Below are positions 45,253-55,831 of a stretch of DNA of 64,000 nucleotides, in pieces. A program made the position numbers and the translations under genes. Location of the stretch: contig JAEUWY010000012.1 of assembly GCA_022059125.1 (NCBI GenBank), positions 806,001 to 870,000 on the forward strand, read 5' to 3'. Within the stretch, counting starts at the first letter, position 1. Each line of letters begins with the position of its first letter. A model generated the notes under the pieces. The model was not told the origin of the DNA, did not search any database, and saw only the letters and a program-made list of their open reading frames with translations. This DNA comes from Corynespora cassiicola. Taxonomy: Eukaryota; Ascomycota; Dothideomycetes; Pleosporales; Corynesporascaceae.

Positions 45253-47163
45253 CTATGGGTCTAGAGCCCAGGCAGAGTCAACATCCTGGTACATTGTCTT
45301 ACAGTGGCGGAGCCATGGGCTGACCAAAATGTCATTGACGGTCCAGCGTCGCTCGGGGTCCATGTCGAAGCATCCTTTAATCATGTCAATGGCGTCGTCG
45401 ATATCGCCATCTTGGACGGCTTCAGATTTGCGAATAAGGTCAATGTCCCACTCGCCCTTTTGAATCTTCATCGACGTCTTTGCGTCAAAGCCTTCGTTGA
45501 AAGGTAGGTTTGCGGTGAGAAGCGCGTACACTACTACGCCGTAGGCCCAGATGTCAGCAGCAGGAGAGAAGACGGGACCGGCTGCGTTGAACAGCTCAGG
45601 CGCTGCGTACTGCAGGCTCCCGGCAACAGAAGTGCTCGTCTCGGCGGGGCCGATGTTCGAGTTGCCGCCCGTGGATTGAGGCTCTGGGCCATCGCGCTGG
45701 TCGCTGACAATGAAATCGGCCATGCCAAAATCGCAGAGCAGAACGTTGCCGCCTTCAATGCCCGCATTGGGCACCGTCATGTCGAGGAGGCAATTCTCTA
45801 GCTTGATGTCTCGGTGGACTACTTGGACATCGTTGTGCAGGTAGCGAATCGCGGAGGCGAGTTGGTAAGCATACTTCTTGACCAAGCGTCCGGGCAGCCC
45901 GGCCTGCTTCTTCTTGCGAATATCGCGTACCAGGTCGAACAGAGTCCCTCCCTTGTTCAACTTGGTGATGCAAAAGGTTGCGAAATCGGTGTTGTAGACC
46001 CGGAGCAGAGGGAGTATATAGGGATGCCGCAGGTAGCGCCAAATTTCCACCTCGTGATCGAATTGTGTCTGAATCTGCTCATTCTCCAACTCAGACTTGT
46101 CGCCGAGCTGCTTGCGAACAATCTTCACAGCATTGATGACTCGTTGGCCGTTTTCAATCGTGGTGACCTCCTTGACAACGCTAAACCCGCCAAAACCAAT
46201 CTGCTTTCCGATAATATATTCGCCATGGTACCCAATCCCCTGACCTTCGTCATCGGGCTCGGTGGGCTTGAGCGGGCCATCGACCGTCTTGTACCTGGAG
46301 AGGAAAGATGCAGCAGGTGACATGGAGGACAGCGAGCGGCCCGAGCGGTTGGAAGACCGACGGCTGGTTCTACGCAAGCTGCCTTCTCCATCTAGCTCCG
46401 AGCGGTAGCTCCGCGATCGCTGTGGCATGACACGACGGGATATGAAGGAGGGGAACTCGATCGGGGACGAGGCGGGCAGGGGCGAGAGCAGATAGTCGGA
46501 GGGCTGTTCGAGCGGTGTTCGCACTTCTTCGAGCAGCGGAGAGGCAGTTGTCTCGGAGGTCAAGGAGGCGACATGATCATTGTATAGGTACGGGTCCCTG
46601 GATAGGGCATCTCCGGTTGGTGAAAGGAGAGGGTATCGCGGCACGCCAATCTGTTGGCGCAAACGCCTCCGCTGGCTGATGGGAATCTCCAAGTATTCTT
46701 GGTCTGATAGATCATCGCCGTCGGGGCTCATGGGGTGTGACTGGCGCGGGACGGGCCTGGGCAGTGGCTCCTCGAGGTTGAGGCGGTTGCCGCTGTCGAG
46801 CATGACCTCGTTGTTGAAGCTGATGGACTTGGTGCGCTTCCTGTACTCGGCCTCGATGCCATCCTCCTCTTCGCTGCTGCCCACGGCGATGGCGCCGCCG
46901 TCATAGTCGACTATGTGGGCGTTTGAGCCATTGTAGTCGCGGCGTCCGTCTGCGCCGTTGGCATGGTAGTGGCGATCTACTTCGGCAAGCTCCGCAGCGA
47001 GGCGCGACGACAGAGGGCCGTGATGCTGGGCATCTTGTCGCGGAATGCAGGCAAAGGTCGAGGCGATCGGCTTGTGCGGTGCCGATGTATCGAGCTTGAG
47101 CTTCTGGAAAGTGTGTGAGGATCCCGAAACTGGGGCCATAGAAACGGCAGGGGCAAGTGTCAC
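45253..47163 (-). CDS. Serine/threonine protein kinase (CAMK-like)
   Basis: 636 aa, single exon. The first 310 residues are low complexity with many Ser/Pro and Arg-rich sites (RRTSRRSSNRSGRSLSS) and are likely regulatory. The kinase domain covers about 315-620: the Gly-rich loop IGFGGFSVVKEV, Lys347 in NAVKIV, a C-helix Glu in DHEVEIW, catalytic HRDIKLEN (from about 450), DFG at 478-480, APELF and the late DPERRW motif. All key residues are present, so it should be active. The best guess is a CAMK-type fungal kinase; I cannot assign an orthologue. The substrate is unknown. It is divergent from vac8 across 1.7 kb of GC-rich sequence that may be a long 5' leader. Confidence 0.9.
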   Translation of the reverse strand: MTLAPAVSMAPVSGSSHTFQKLKLDTSAPHKPIASTFACIPRQDAQHHGPLSSRLAAELAEVDRHYHANGADGRRDYNGSNAHIVDYDGGAIAVGSSEEEDGIEAEYRKRTKSISFNNEVMLDSGNRLNLEEPLPRPVPRQSHPMSPDGDDLSDQEYLEIPISQRRRLRQQIGVPRYPLLSPTGDALSRDPYLYNDHVASLTSETTASPLLEEVRTPLEQPSDYLLSPLPASSPIEFPSFISRRVMPQRSRSYRSELDGEGSLRRTSRRSSNRSGRSLSSMSPAASFLSRYKTVDGPLKPTEPDDEGQGIGYHGEYIIGKQIGFGGFSVVKEVTTIENGQRVINAVKIVRKQLGDKSELENEQIQTQFDHEVEIWRYLRHPYILPLLRVYNTDFATFCITKLNKGGTLFDLVRDIRKKKQAGLPGRLVKKYAYQLASAIRYLHNDVQVVHRDIKLENCLLDMTVPNAGIEGGNVLLCDFGMADFIVSDQRDGPEPQSTGGNSNIGPAETSTSVAGSLQYAAPELFNAAGPVFSPAADIWAYGVVVYALLTANLPFNEGFDAKTSMKIQKGEWDIDLIRKSEAVQDGDIDDAIDMIKGCFDMDPERRWTVNDILVSPWLRHCKTMYQDVDSAWALDP

Positions 47164-48020
47164 AGTGAATGCAGACCTCGAGGCGCCGGCAGCAGTATTA
47201 ATATGCGGCGGTCCGGTGGGGTGAGGCTGCTCGGCGTGAGGGCAATGTAATGTCGGGGGGTAATGAGAAGCGCGTCCAGGCGGCGGAGCGCTGCGTCACT
47301 AGTGGGACAGGCTGGGATTGCCAAATTGCAGCGGCGCGCTGGAGGCACAGTGGGCGCAGCGACGGCGATGAGAGAGAAGGGTGGAGCAGCACTGGCTGGC
47401 GTGGTGTGGAGGCGGACGTGCTGGGGCAGGGGGCACTGGCAGGCAGTGCTGTCGGGGTCGGGGTCGGGGCGAGGGGAGCGAGCAGGCGAGGCGCGACCGA
47501 AGGGGAGAAGCAGGGCAGATAGTCGAGGATAGACGAGCGGAGTAGGGGAGTAAGTAGGCGGAGACCGTCTTTGTGCTTGACGAGGGCGGCGCGAACATTA
47601 ACATTGGCCTTTTTGCTCAACACCCACCCCCACGCCGATCCTGGGCATCCCGGGCGTGGCTACGGGCAAGGCCGGGCGGCAGATTCTAGCGGAACACGTG
47701 AGGGGCGCGAGAGGCAGTCATTTGCTGGGCGGGGCCTATCACTGGCAGAGACATGGTAAGCAGCGGCGGCGCTGCTACGGCCTCGCCCGGGCGCGCACGC
47801 CTGGCAGCGAAAGCCGTGGTCATGGAGCGGCCGCCGGCAACGCGTCGCAGCAGTACCGGCGGTCGACTTCGGCCCTCATCACCACCATGCTCCATGCAGC
47901 GGCAAACCTTGTGCTGCCACGGCGGTCACGGCGGCCTCTTGGGCCACGGGCCTGACTCGCCCCAATTCCCCGCACCCGCCGTGGGCCGTTTCCCTGGCCG
48001 GCGCCCTGGGCTGGGCCGGG

Positions 48021-48063
48021 CTGCTGCTGTTGCTGCTGCTGCTGCTGTTGTTGCCTGCTGCAC
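48021..48063. repeat. CTG-rich trinucleotide repeat
   Basis: About 14 triplets, mostly CTG with a few TTG. A CAG run (48126-48144) follows about 60 bp later, so the two can pair as an imperfect inverted repeat. Confidence 0.85.
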
Positions 48064-48125
48064 CGGCTGGGCTGCAGTGCGGTCGCGGGCGTCCAGGGCA
48101 GGGCGCGACGCAGGGTGGGATGGGT

Positions 48126-48144
48126 GCAGCAGCAGCAGCAGCAG
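48126..48144. repeat. CAG trinucleotide repeat
   Basis: Six CAG/GCA units in tandem, opposite in sense to the CTG run at 48021-48063. Confidence 0.85.
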
Positions 48145-48833
48145 GCCCCATCTGGCAATGCATGGGGGCGAAGGCTCGCAGCAAAGTGAGGCAGCGTTTG
48201 GGCATCATGCAGGGTCGCCAATGGCCATAGATCTCGGCCCGCTGGACCGCGCTTTTGCGGACTGGCGACGGGAACGAGTAGAGATCAAACACGACACGGC
48301 CGTGGCGACGTTGCTGGGAGGAGCTGTGCGAGCCGTGACGCTGGCCCTGCTCATGACGTCGGTCGCCCTGGAGCTGCGAGGTAACGTGACTGCGGATGCG
48401 GATGCGGATACGGATGTACCGTACATCGAGCTCGTGCTGGGCGGGTGCGCGAGGCTGCCCGCCGCCCGCTGGCCCAGCCTGGCCCGCGAGGGCAATAGCA
48501 GGACTCGCAGTAATGGTCGTGGTCCAATGCAGCGCGCTTGGTGACAATGTCTGATGGTTGGCGCGACGAGGCTTCCCAGTCGACCAAACCGCACGCCCGT
48601 GCGTCGACATCTCGCATGCCAAGCTAGCCTCTCCAACCGCCTTGGACTCTGCCCTCCAAACACCGCCTACCATTATCGCATCCAGTTCCCCAACCGCTCC
48701 GTCGCCGTCGACCCTCTTGCCCGCCCGCTCGCCCTCGACTTCAGTCGCCGCCTGCCCGCCGTGCTCGTCGTCCCGGCCGCTGCCCCTCGATCCCCGCCGT
48801 CGGCTGGCCGCTCGGCCTTGACGCATCTCCGCC

Positions 48834-50852
48834 ATGGGGCTCGCCAGCGCCTGTTCGAAGCTCTTCAGTTCCTGCTGCGGCGGTAAGCCCCCCCACAATC
48901 CCCTTTTTGTCGCTCTGCGCCCATTACTAATGCTGCTCTACCAGGACGCTCCAAGGATAGCATCTATGACCCCGTGCTGGCCGACAGCGAGCGCGAGGCC
49001 GTCGCCGACCTGCTGGGCTTCCTCGAGAATGTACCAACCCCCCCATCGCACTTCCATCACCGCCAGAGACACTGACCATCGCCCAGCGAGCCGAAACAGA
49101 CTTCTTTTCGGGAGAGCCCCTCCGCGCCCTCAGCACGCTTGTATACTCGGACAACATCGACTTGCAGCGCTCAGCGAGCTTGACCTTTGCCGAGATCACC
49201 GAGAGAGGTACCTCGTCCGCCTCATTTCATGTGAACGTACACTAACCCGCTGCCACCAGATGTACGCGAGGTTGACCGCGACACACTGGAGCCCATCCTA
49301 TTCCTGCTCCAGAACCCTGATATCGAGGTTCAGCGCGCGGCGAGTGCGGCGCTGGGCAACCTAGCCGTAAACAGTACGTATCTATCTATCGTCACTGCCG
49401 ATATGGCCCATGCTGACTGCCACCAGCCGAGAACAAGGTTGCAATTGTCGCGCTCGGCGGTCTCGCTCCATTGATCAAGCAGATGAACTCCCCCAACGTC
49501 GAGGTGCAGTGCAATGCCGTTGGATGCATAACCAACCTCGCGACGCACGAGGACAACAAGGCGAAGATTGCTAGGTCCGGCGCCCTGCAGCCCTTGACAC
49601 GGCTGGCAAAGTCCAAGGACATGCGCGTGCAGCGAAACGCCACGGGAGCGCTGCTCAACATGACACATTCTGGTATGCCATGACTGGCCTCATTCAGGCT
49701 CACCCAGACTGACCTAGACCTAGATGACAACCGACAGCAGCTGGTCAATGCCGGCGCGATCCCGGTCCTTGTGCAGCTACTCACCTCTTCAGACGTTGAT
49801 GTGCAATATTACTGCACAACAGCACTCAGCAATATTGCCGTCGATGCCAGCAACCGGGCCAAGCTAGCCCAGACCGAGGGTCGCCTGGTGCAGTCTTTGG
49901 TACACTTGATGGAGTCTTCCTCACCAAAAGTCCAGTGTCAGGCCGCATTGGCTCTGCGGAATCTCGCATCAGACGAGCGCTACCAGCTCGACATTGTCCG
50001 CGCGAGGGGTCTCCCCTCCCTTCTCCGACTCCTCCAGTCTTCCTATCTCCCCCTCATCCTCTCTGCCGTTGCATGCATACGTAATATTTCCATTCATCCC
50101 GCGAATGAGTCTCCGATTATTGACGCTGGTTTCCTTCGCCCTCTTGTAGATTTGTTGGGCTCTACAGAGAACGACGAGATCCAGTGCCACGCCATTTCTA
50201 CGCTCCGAAATCTTGCCGCAAGTTCAGACAAAAACAAGCAACTGGTCCTGGAGGCGGGCGCTGTGCAAAAGTGCAAACAGCTGGTGCTCAACGTCCGACT
50301 GCCTGTCCAGTCTGAGATGACGGCCGCCATTGCGGTCCTCGCCCTGAGCGACGAGCTCAAGCCCCATCTTCTCAACCTGGGTGTCTTTGATGTCTTGATC
50401 CCGCTCACCGAGTCAGATAGCATCGAGGTTCAGGGCAACAGTGCTGCTGCGCTGGGAAACCTTTCATCCAAAGGTCAGTACTTGGAGCGCCAGTATAAGA
50501 GAATCGGCTAACACAATCCACAGTGAGCGATTACACCATTTTCATCCAGAATTGGACGGACCCAGCTGGTGGTATTCATGGATACCTCCGGCGATTCCTA
50601 GCCAGCGGCGACCCAACATTCCAACACATTGCTATTTGGACCTTGCTGCAGCTCCTAGAATCCGAGGATGCCCGGCTTCTGGAGCGCATTGCAAAGTCCA
50701 ACGAGATCGTGCGCATGGTCACCGACATCGCTGAGCGCAACATCGAATCCGACGATGAGGACAATGAGGATGGCGAGGGCGAGGTTGTCAGCCTGGCCCG
50801 CCGCTGCCTTGAAATCCTCGGCAAGAACCCTAAGACCCTGGTCGAAGGCTAG
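48834..50852 (+). CDS. VAC8: Vacuolar armadillo-repeat protein Vac8
   Basis: 564 aa from seven exons: 48834-48882, 48945-49030, 49087-49207, 49260-49373, 49427-49672, 49724-50473 and 50524-50852; introns are 50-62 bp and all phases close. The N-terminus [15 protein letters not shown] has Gly2 for myristoylation and Cys7, Cys14 and Cys15 for palmitoylation, which anchor Vac8 in the vacuole membrane. About twelve armadillo repeats follow, with repeated patterns such as [30 protein letters not shown] and [15 protein letters not shown]. Vac8 acts in vacuole inheritance and fusion, nucleus-vacuole contacts and selective autophagy. The C-terminus has an acidic insert ([12 protein letters not shown]). 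Length matches the family. Very secure. Confidence 0.96.
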
Positions 50853-51454
50853 TAATGGCGGTTTGTTTTTCTATACCCACGTCCGTCGATAGCGATTCTC
50901 GCTCTGCTGCATTTCATACTTTCATTCGTTGCTTCTACGGTACTTTCACGTTGTCAAATGTTCTGAACATGCCACGAGCATGATATTGGGCGGTCGGCGT
51001 TTGGAGAGCGGGCTACTATCTTGAACATTTCTAGCGAGCATGGGTGGAGCAGGTTTTCTTTAATGGCGGCATACCACGTTTTGGGCTATCGGCCACGAAC
51101 AACTATCGATGCAAAGATTGTAATCCTTAAATTTGGATGTATGGATCTGGAGGTTGGCAATGCGCCTTTTAGTATCCTTGCAGTTGAAAATAGAATGAGG
51201 ATACGAAATGGAGCTCAATCAGTGGAATAAAAGCAACAGCAATAGAGGCAGATTACAGGGAACTTCTCTACGGACGCGTTCCTGGGGTGGACTACGCGCC
51301 AAGGCAACGTGCTTGCCATGTGACGTCGTGATAGAGAGTCGGTCCGAGGATCAACCGCTATCGATAAGCAATGTTTCTCCGACAGTTTTGCGATTTTCAA
51401 CTTTTGTCACCATTGCGTACTCCCAGCCGTTCTCACCACCACCCACACATAACA
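50853..51454. other. Intergenic, RPC53 upstream region
   Basis: 600 bp between the vac8 stop and the RPC53 start, same strand. One ACGCGT at 51274-51279. No gene. Confidence 0.5.
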
Positions 51455-53309
51455 ATGCCTCCAAAACCGAGAGGTAGAGGCGGTGCGCGAGGACGCGGCG
51501 GTGCCGTTCGAGGTGGAGAAGCTTCAGACCGTCCGAGCGCAAGCACGGCTGCGGGGGATGGAGCTGCCCCACCTGGAGAGGGTTCCGCATCGTCAGTCAA
51601 GCAAGAACCGAGTGCGGATGTTGCTCCTTCGACGTAAGTGCTTCTATATAAATCTATTTATTCAATAGCCGCCCCAAGTCTTGCCATGGAAAGGCTAATA
51701 TCAGCGCTTGTAGGGAGACCACAGCCGAATCATCCACGCGCCCCAGTGTTCAGCGCCTGGACAGTCTTAGAGATGCTACAGAATCGCGGTCTGCGTCTCC
51801 AGCCGCTCGCCGCGGCACTTCCTCGCGCGGTAAAAAGCCTACTTTCAAGCCAACGTTTACTGGCCGCCGATCCAAAGAGGAGCGTGACGCCTTGGCAGCA
51901 GCCGACAGAGAGCGCGAGGCAGAGAGGAACAAGGAGCGCCTGAAGCTGGAGGCTAGAAGGGCCAGAGAGCGAGAAAGGGAAGAGAGCAGAGCAGCCAGGA
52001 GAGCCACGGCAAGGACCCGAGGTGGATATGGAGGAGTAGTGAGCGGACCGTTTTCGCTGGGCAGCTCAAAAGAAGGTTCGTGGTTCTTGCAAGTCAGTAT
52101 TGATCGCAGACTGACATTTCGAACACAGAGCGCAAATCTTCCAACCGTATCTCGGGCTTTGGATCTGGCTCGGGTTCCGGTTCCGGTTCACGGGCCGTAA
52201 GAGTCAAGAGCGAACGCGACGGAGGCTATGATTCGAAGTCTTTTGGCGGATCCTCCAAGATGGAGGGAGATGACCTTTCCGACGATGACGAGGAGGCCGG
52301 AATAAAGCGTCAAGACATTGATACAATCGTTATATCCGACGACGAAGAAGAGCATTCATTCCATCTGCCTATTCGCATTGGAAGGAAGGAGCACAAAGAC
52401 CGACCCATGGAGATTAATACAGAAGCGAGCTCTGAAAAGGCAAGAGAAATTCTGGAAAAGGCGGAAGAAAGCGGGAGCGCGCCTACCGGCGAAGTGCTGG
52501 AGAATACGTCGAATAAAAACAAGAGCAAGAGCAAAACCACTAGCAAAAAACGTCAGGATCCGACTGCAGAGAAACCATGGAGAGGTGTCTGGTCGGACGA
52601 GGATGACAGTGATTCTCTAGGGAATGCTGGTGATGCGCCGGGCATAGTGACTAGGAAGAGGCAACCGCGGAGCAAGAGGAGCCTGGCAACGGCCAAGCCA
52701 GGAGAGCGGGTGGTGTTCCTTCAAACTGAAGAGGATCGTGCCGAGTACAACAGATACAGCGAGAATCTCCATCACCTGAGATACGAGCTCGGCCCTGCGG
52801 AGTCCACGACCGACGACAATGGCGATGCCAAAATGAAAGATGACGAGGCCAATGGCGAAAAGCCCACCGTCCGAGACAACAATTCGTACCTCTTTCAGCT
52901 TCCGCCGGTCATGCCCGAGGTTTGCGAACAAGAAGTAAAAAAAGAAGCATCGGCAGTGGCTAAAAAGGAAGAGCAAAAGGAAGTCAAGGTCGAAGAGACC
53001 TTCTCCAACCTCTCCGAAATTGCAAAACGCCCCGACATCCCTTCTGGGTGCGTCGGCAAACTCAGGGTTTACAAGTCTGGTGCCACAGTCATGGATTGGG
53101 GAGGCACGAGCTACATGTTGAAGCCGGGAACTAGAGCATCGTTTCTGCAGGAGGCCGTGTCCCTGCAGGTGTTCCCAGAGAAAGATCGTGTAGTTCCAGA
53201 GGTGTCTGGAGAAACCATGTCCATGGGCAGGATCAAGGGCAAGTTCGTCGTCATGCCAGACTTGGACAAGATGCTTGGTATCAAGACGGTCCACAAGACC
53301 ACAGGCTAG
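51455..53309 (+). CDS. RPC53: RNA polymerase III subunit RPC4 (Rpc53)
   Basis: 573 aa from exons 51455-51633, 51714-52075 and 52129-53309. The N-terminal half is low complexity: an RGG-like start (PRGRGGARGRGGAVRGG), a helical Arg/Glu-rich segment and a Ser-Gly repeat across the second splice junction. The conserved RPC4 domain is at the C-terminus, with GKLRVYKSGATVMDWGGTSY and then a beta-rich end (GRIKGKFVVMPDLDKM). RPC53 pairs with RPC37 as a TFIIF-like module and acts in termination and reinitiation on tRNA and 5S genes. Acidic patches (SDDEEEH, SDEDDSDS) are typical CK2-type sites. The gene lies between vac8 and the RNR small subunit gene on the same strand. Confidence 0.92.
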
Positions 53310-54413
53310 AGCGAGAGCCTGGGACAATGCTGGAGGCTGGTGTTGGGTATGGTTTCAGGACGGTGGTTAGGAGGCTGGTTCCTATGCTGTCAAAGCTGCA
53401 ATGGAGCCAGTCTTCACAGCGGAGAATTGAGAACAAAGGTTCGGAGTAGGCATCATGCATTTTATGGCGTTGGATCCTGGGGTAAAGATTCCCAGGGCTT
53501 AACTAGTGCGGCTCAACATGTCCATTAGGATGTGTCAGAAGCAAAGTAAATGACGATGGTCTTTGCCAATAGCGGACTAGAGTGACACTCTGAGCGTGTG
53601 CGCCTCCGATTGCCATGGCAGCTCTGCGCGGTGGTCCAAGGGCGACACGACGCGTCGAGGGCACGCGTAAAGCTGGGCCAAAACAATCCTGCCGTGCACC
53701 TACCTCCAATGCGCAGTGGGACCGAGCTGGTGGGGCACTTGGTGTCAGAAGCAGGTCATTATCTAAAGAAAATCTAATCAGATCCGTGGATCACGGCGCG
53801 TCCGGCCACAAAAACATGCTTTATGGCGCGCTATCAAATCATTCTTCAGCAAAGTGGGTACCTGATTCAGCCACCGGCGCACTTCGCTCTCCGAAACGGC
53901 ACAGTGCCTGCGTGGAGATCACATTGTTGTGGTGGGTCCTGTTCGAATCAGAGCGCGTCGCCTGCAACAGAGTCGCGTCTACACGTGCACGGACCGGCTT
54001 GGATCGTGGCTGGGAGGGCGCGACGTCGAGTCTTGAAGACATCAAAGACGGGAATGCTGGGGGCAAAAAAGCAAGATATTGGTGTCATTCGAAAGAGCGC
54101 CCCGAATTGAGCGTCATGGAAAAGTAAGGTGAGAATCGGGTGTGAAGTGCGGCCGAAAGCTGGCAATTTGTTGTTGTAGCGAAAAACGTCATAGCGCAAG
54201 GCCAGGTCGAAAGGCGCGACCCTCGGGCCTTCGCCTAAGCACGTGACTTCGATCAGTCGCGTTCTTTAAAGGCGCGTCTTTCTCTTTGTCCTCAGAACAT
54301 CCACAGCATCATCAAACTCACTCTTCCACAACACCATATTCCTTGAGAATACTCCAGCTCCTACATCTCATCACGAGCGACTCTCCTGCAGCTGGATCAA
54401 TTTTTTTTTCACA
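53310..54413. other. Upstream region of the RNR small subunit gene
   Basis: 1.1 kb, no supported gene. It holds two ACGCGT boxes, variant CGCG boxes (TCGCGT at 54257, GCGCGT at 54272), a CACGTG at 54240-54245 and a poly-T tract just before the start. Confidence 0.5.
53650..53668. promoter_or_regulatory. Two MluI cell-cycle boxes (ACGCGT) upstream of RNR2
   Basis: ACGCGT at 53650-53655 and 53663-53668, 7 bp apart, about 750 bp before the ATG. ACGCGT is the binding site of MBF, which drives G1/S transcription of RNR genes in yeasts. Confidence 0.55.
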
Positions 54414-55825
54414 ATGTCTGCCATTCAGATCACCCCTTCAAAGACGGTCAGTCATCTACGCGAGTCGCGTACCATCTCGAGTACGCGTATACTAACAGAT
54501 ATGTAGGCTACCTCGGCCATTGACTCTCTCAAGATGTCTGATTCCCCCGCAAAGAAGCTCGACTTCTCGTCCACCGACAAGGAGAACGTTTTCAAGCCCA
54601 TCGTTGGCATCCCAGACCTCGATGACGAAGACGACTCGGACAAGAAGCCCTCGACTGCCTCCACTATCAAGCCAGAGGAAGCACACGAGCCTTTGCTCCA
54701 GGAGAACCCCCACCGCTTCGTGCTCTTCCCCATCAAGTACCACGATGTAAGTGACGCGTCTCTTCACGCGTAAAGTGGTTTTTTTTTTCGGAATGTGGGG
54801 CTAACGTCTGGCTTCTCTATAGGTCTGGCAAATGTACAAGAAGGCCGAGGCTTCTTTCTGGACTGCCGAAGAGATTGATCTGTCCAAGGATCTCCACGAC
54901 TGGAACAAGCGCCTCAACGACGACGAGCGCTTCTTCATCTCCCACATCCTCGCCTTCTTCGCCGCCTCGGACGGCATCGTCAACGAGAACTTGGTCGAGC
55001 GCTTCAGCGGCGAGGTCCAGATCCCTGAGGCGCGATGCTTCTACGGTTTCCAGATCATGATGGAGAACATCCACTCGGAGACTTACTCCCTGTTGATTGA
55101 TACTTATATCAGCGAGCCCAAGCAGCGCACCTACCTCTTCAACGCCATCGACAACAGTAAGTTGAAACCCGCACGCTCTATAAACGCGTCGCTAACGCGT
55201 CTTGATAGTCCCCTGCATCCGCAAGAAGGCCGACTGGGCCCTGCGATGGATCTCGGACAAGAACTCGACCTTTGCCAACCGCCTTATCGCCTTCGCTGCC
55301 GTTGAGGGTATCTTCTTCAGCGGTGCTTTCGCGTCCATCTTCTGGCTCAAGAAGCGTGGTCTGATGCCCGGACTTACCTTCTCCAACGAGCTCATTTCTC
55401 GTGATGAGGGCATGCACACCGACTTTGCCTGCCTCTTGTTCTCTCTCCTCAAGACACGCCCCAGCAAGCAGGCCGTCCAGGACATCATCACCGAGGCCGT
55501 CGAAATCGAGAAGGAGTTCTTGACCGAGGCTCTGCCTTGCGCCCTTCTTGGAATGAACTCCAACCTCATGTGCCAGTACATTGAGTTCGTCGCCGACCGT
55601 CTGCTGCTGGCTCTTGGTAACAACAAGGTTTACAACGCCACCAACCCCTTCGACTTCATGGAGAACATCTCCCTGGCGGGCAAGACCAACTTCTTCGAGA
55701 AGCGCGTCGGTGACTACCAGAAGGCTGGTGTCATGGCCAGCACCAAGAAGCACGAGGAGGGCGCATCGTCGTCGGACGAGTCCAAGGACGTGTCGGGCGA
55801 CTTCTGCTTCGACGAGGATTTTTAG
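54414..55825 (+). CDS. RNR2: Ribonucleotide reductase small subunit (R2)
   Basis: 407 aa from exons 54414-54446, 54507-54746, 54823-55156 and 55209-55825 (introns 60, 76 and 52 bp). It makes deoxyribonucleotides with the large subunit in the cytosol or nucleus. By alignment to known R2 proteins, the di-iron ligands and radical Tyr are all present: Asp141 (AASDGIV), Glu172, His175 and Tyr179 in [17 protein letters not shown], a later Glu in VEGIFFSG, and Glu/His in RDEGMHTDF. The C-terminus CFDEDF fits the tail that docks on the large subunit. The short first exon (11 codons) is usual in fungi. Regulation: every intron carries ACGCGT boxes, see the separate entries. A poly-T tract ends just before the ATG. 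Confidence 0.96.
54483..54488. promoter_or_regulatory. ACGCGT box in RNR2 intron 1
   Basis: One perfect copy inside the 60-bp intron 54447-54506, preceded in the same intron by ACGCGA (54458-54463) and TCGCGT (54465-54470), so the intron has three CGCG cores. Confidence 0.6.
54754..54771. promoter_or_regulatory. Two ACGCGT boxes in RNR2 intron 2
   Basis: Perfect copies at 54754-54759 and 54766-54771 in intron 54747-54822, 12 bp apart centre to centre, placed directly after the donor site. Confidence 0.6.
55184..55200. promoter_or_regulatory. Two ACGCGT boxes in RNR2 intron 3
   Basis: Perfect copies at 55184-55189 and 55195-55200 in intron 55157-55208, 11 bp apart, directly before the acceptor; the second overlaps the CTAAC-type branch site. 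Confidence 0.6.
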
Positions 55826-55831
55826 ACGCGT
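55826..55831. promoter_or_regulatory. ACGCGT box after the RNR2 stop codon
   Basis: The hexamer begins directly after the TAG stop of RNR2. Confidence 0.5.

Larger units (their letters stand above)
47164..48833. other. GC-rich divergent region between the kinase and vac8
   Basis: 1.7 kb of GC-rich sequence with CTG and CAG runs. Long frames exist on both strands (for example 47753-48544 plus and 47879-48898 minus), but they are repeat-driven (Ala, Gln, Arg). They look like promoter and 5' leader sequence rather than genes. Confidence 0.5.

Noticed and set aside
47753..48898. Long frames on both strands upstream of vac8, including poly-Gln
   Set aside because: Driven by CTG/CAG repeats and high GC; overlapping on both strands; better explained as leader and promoter DNA.
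53615..54127. 170-residue plus-strand frame upstream of RNR2
   Set aside because: No motif; the region looks like promoter DNA with CGCG boxes.
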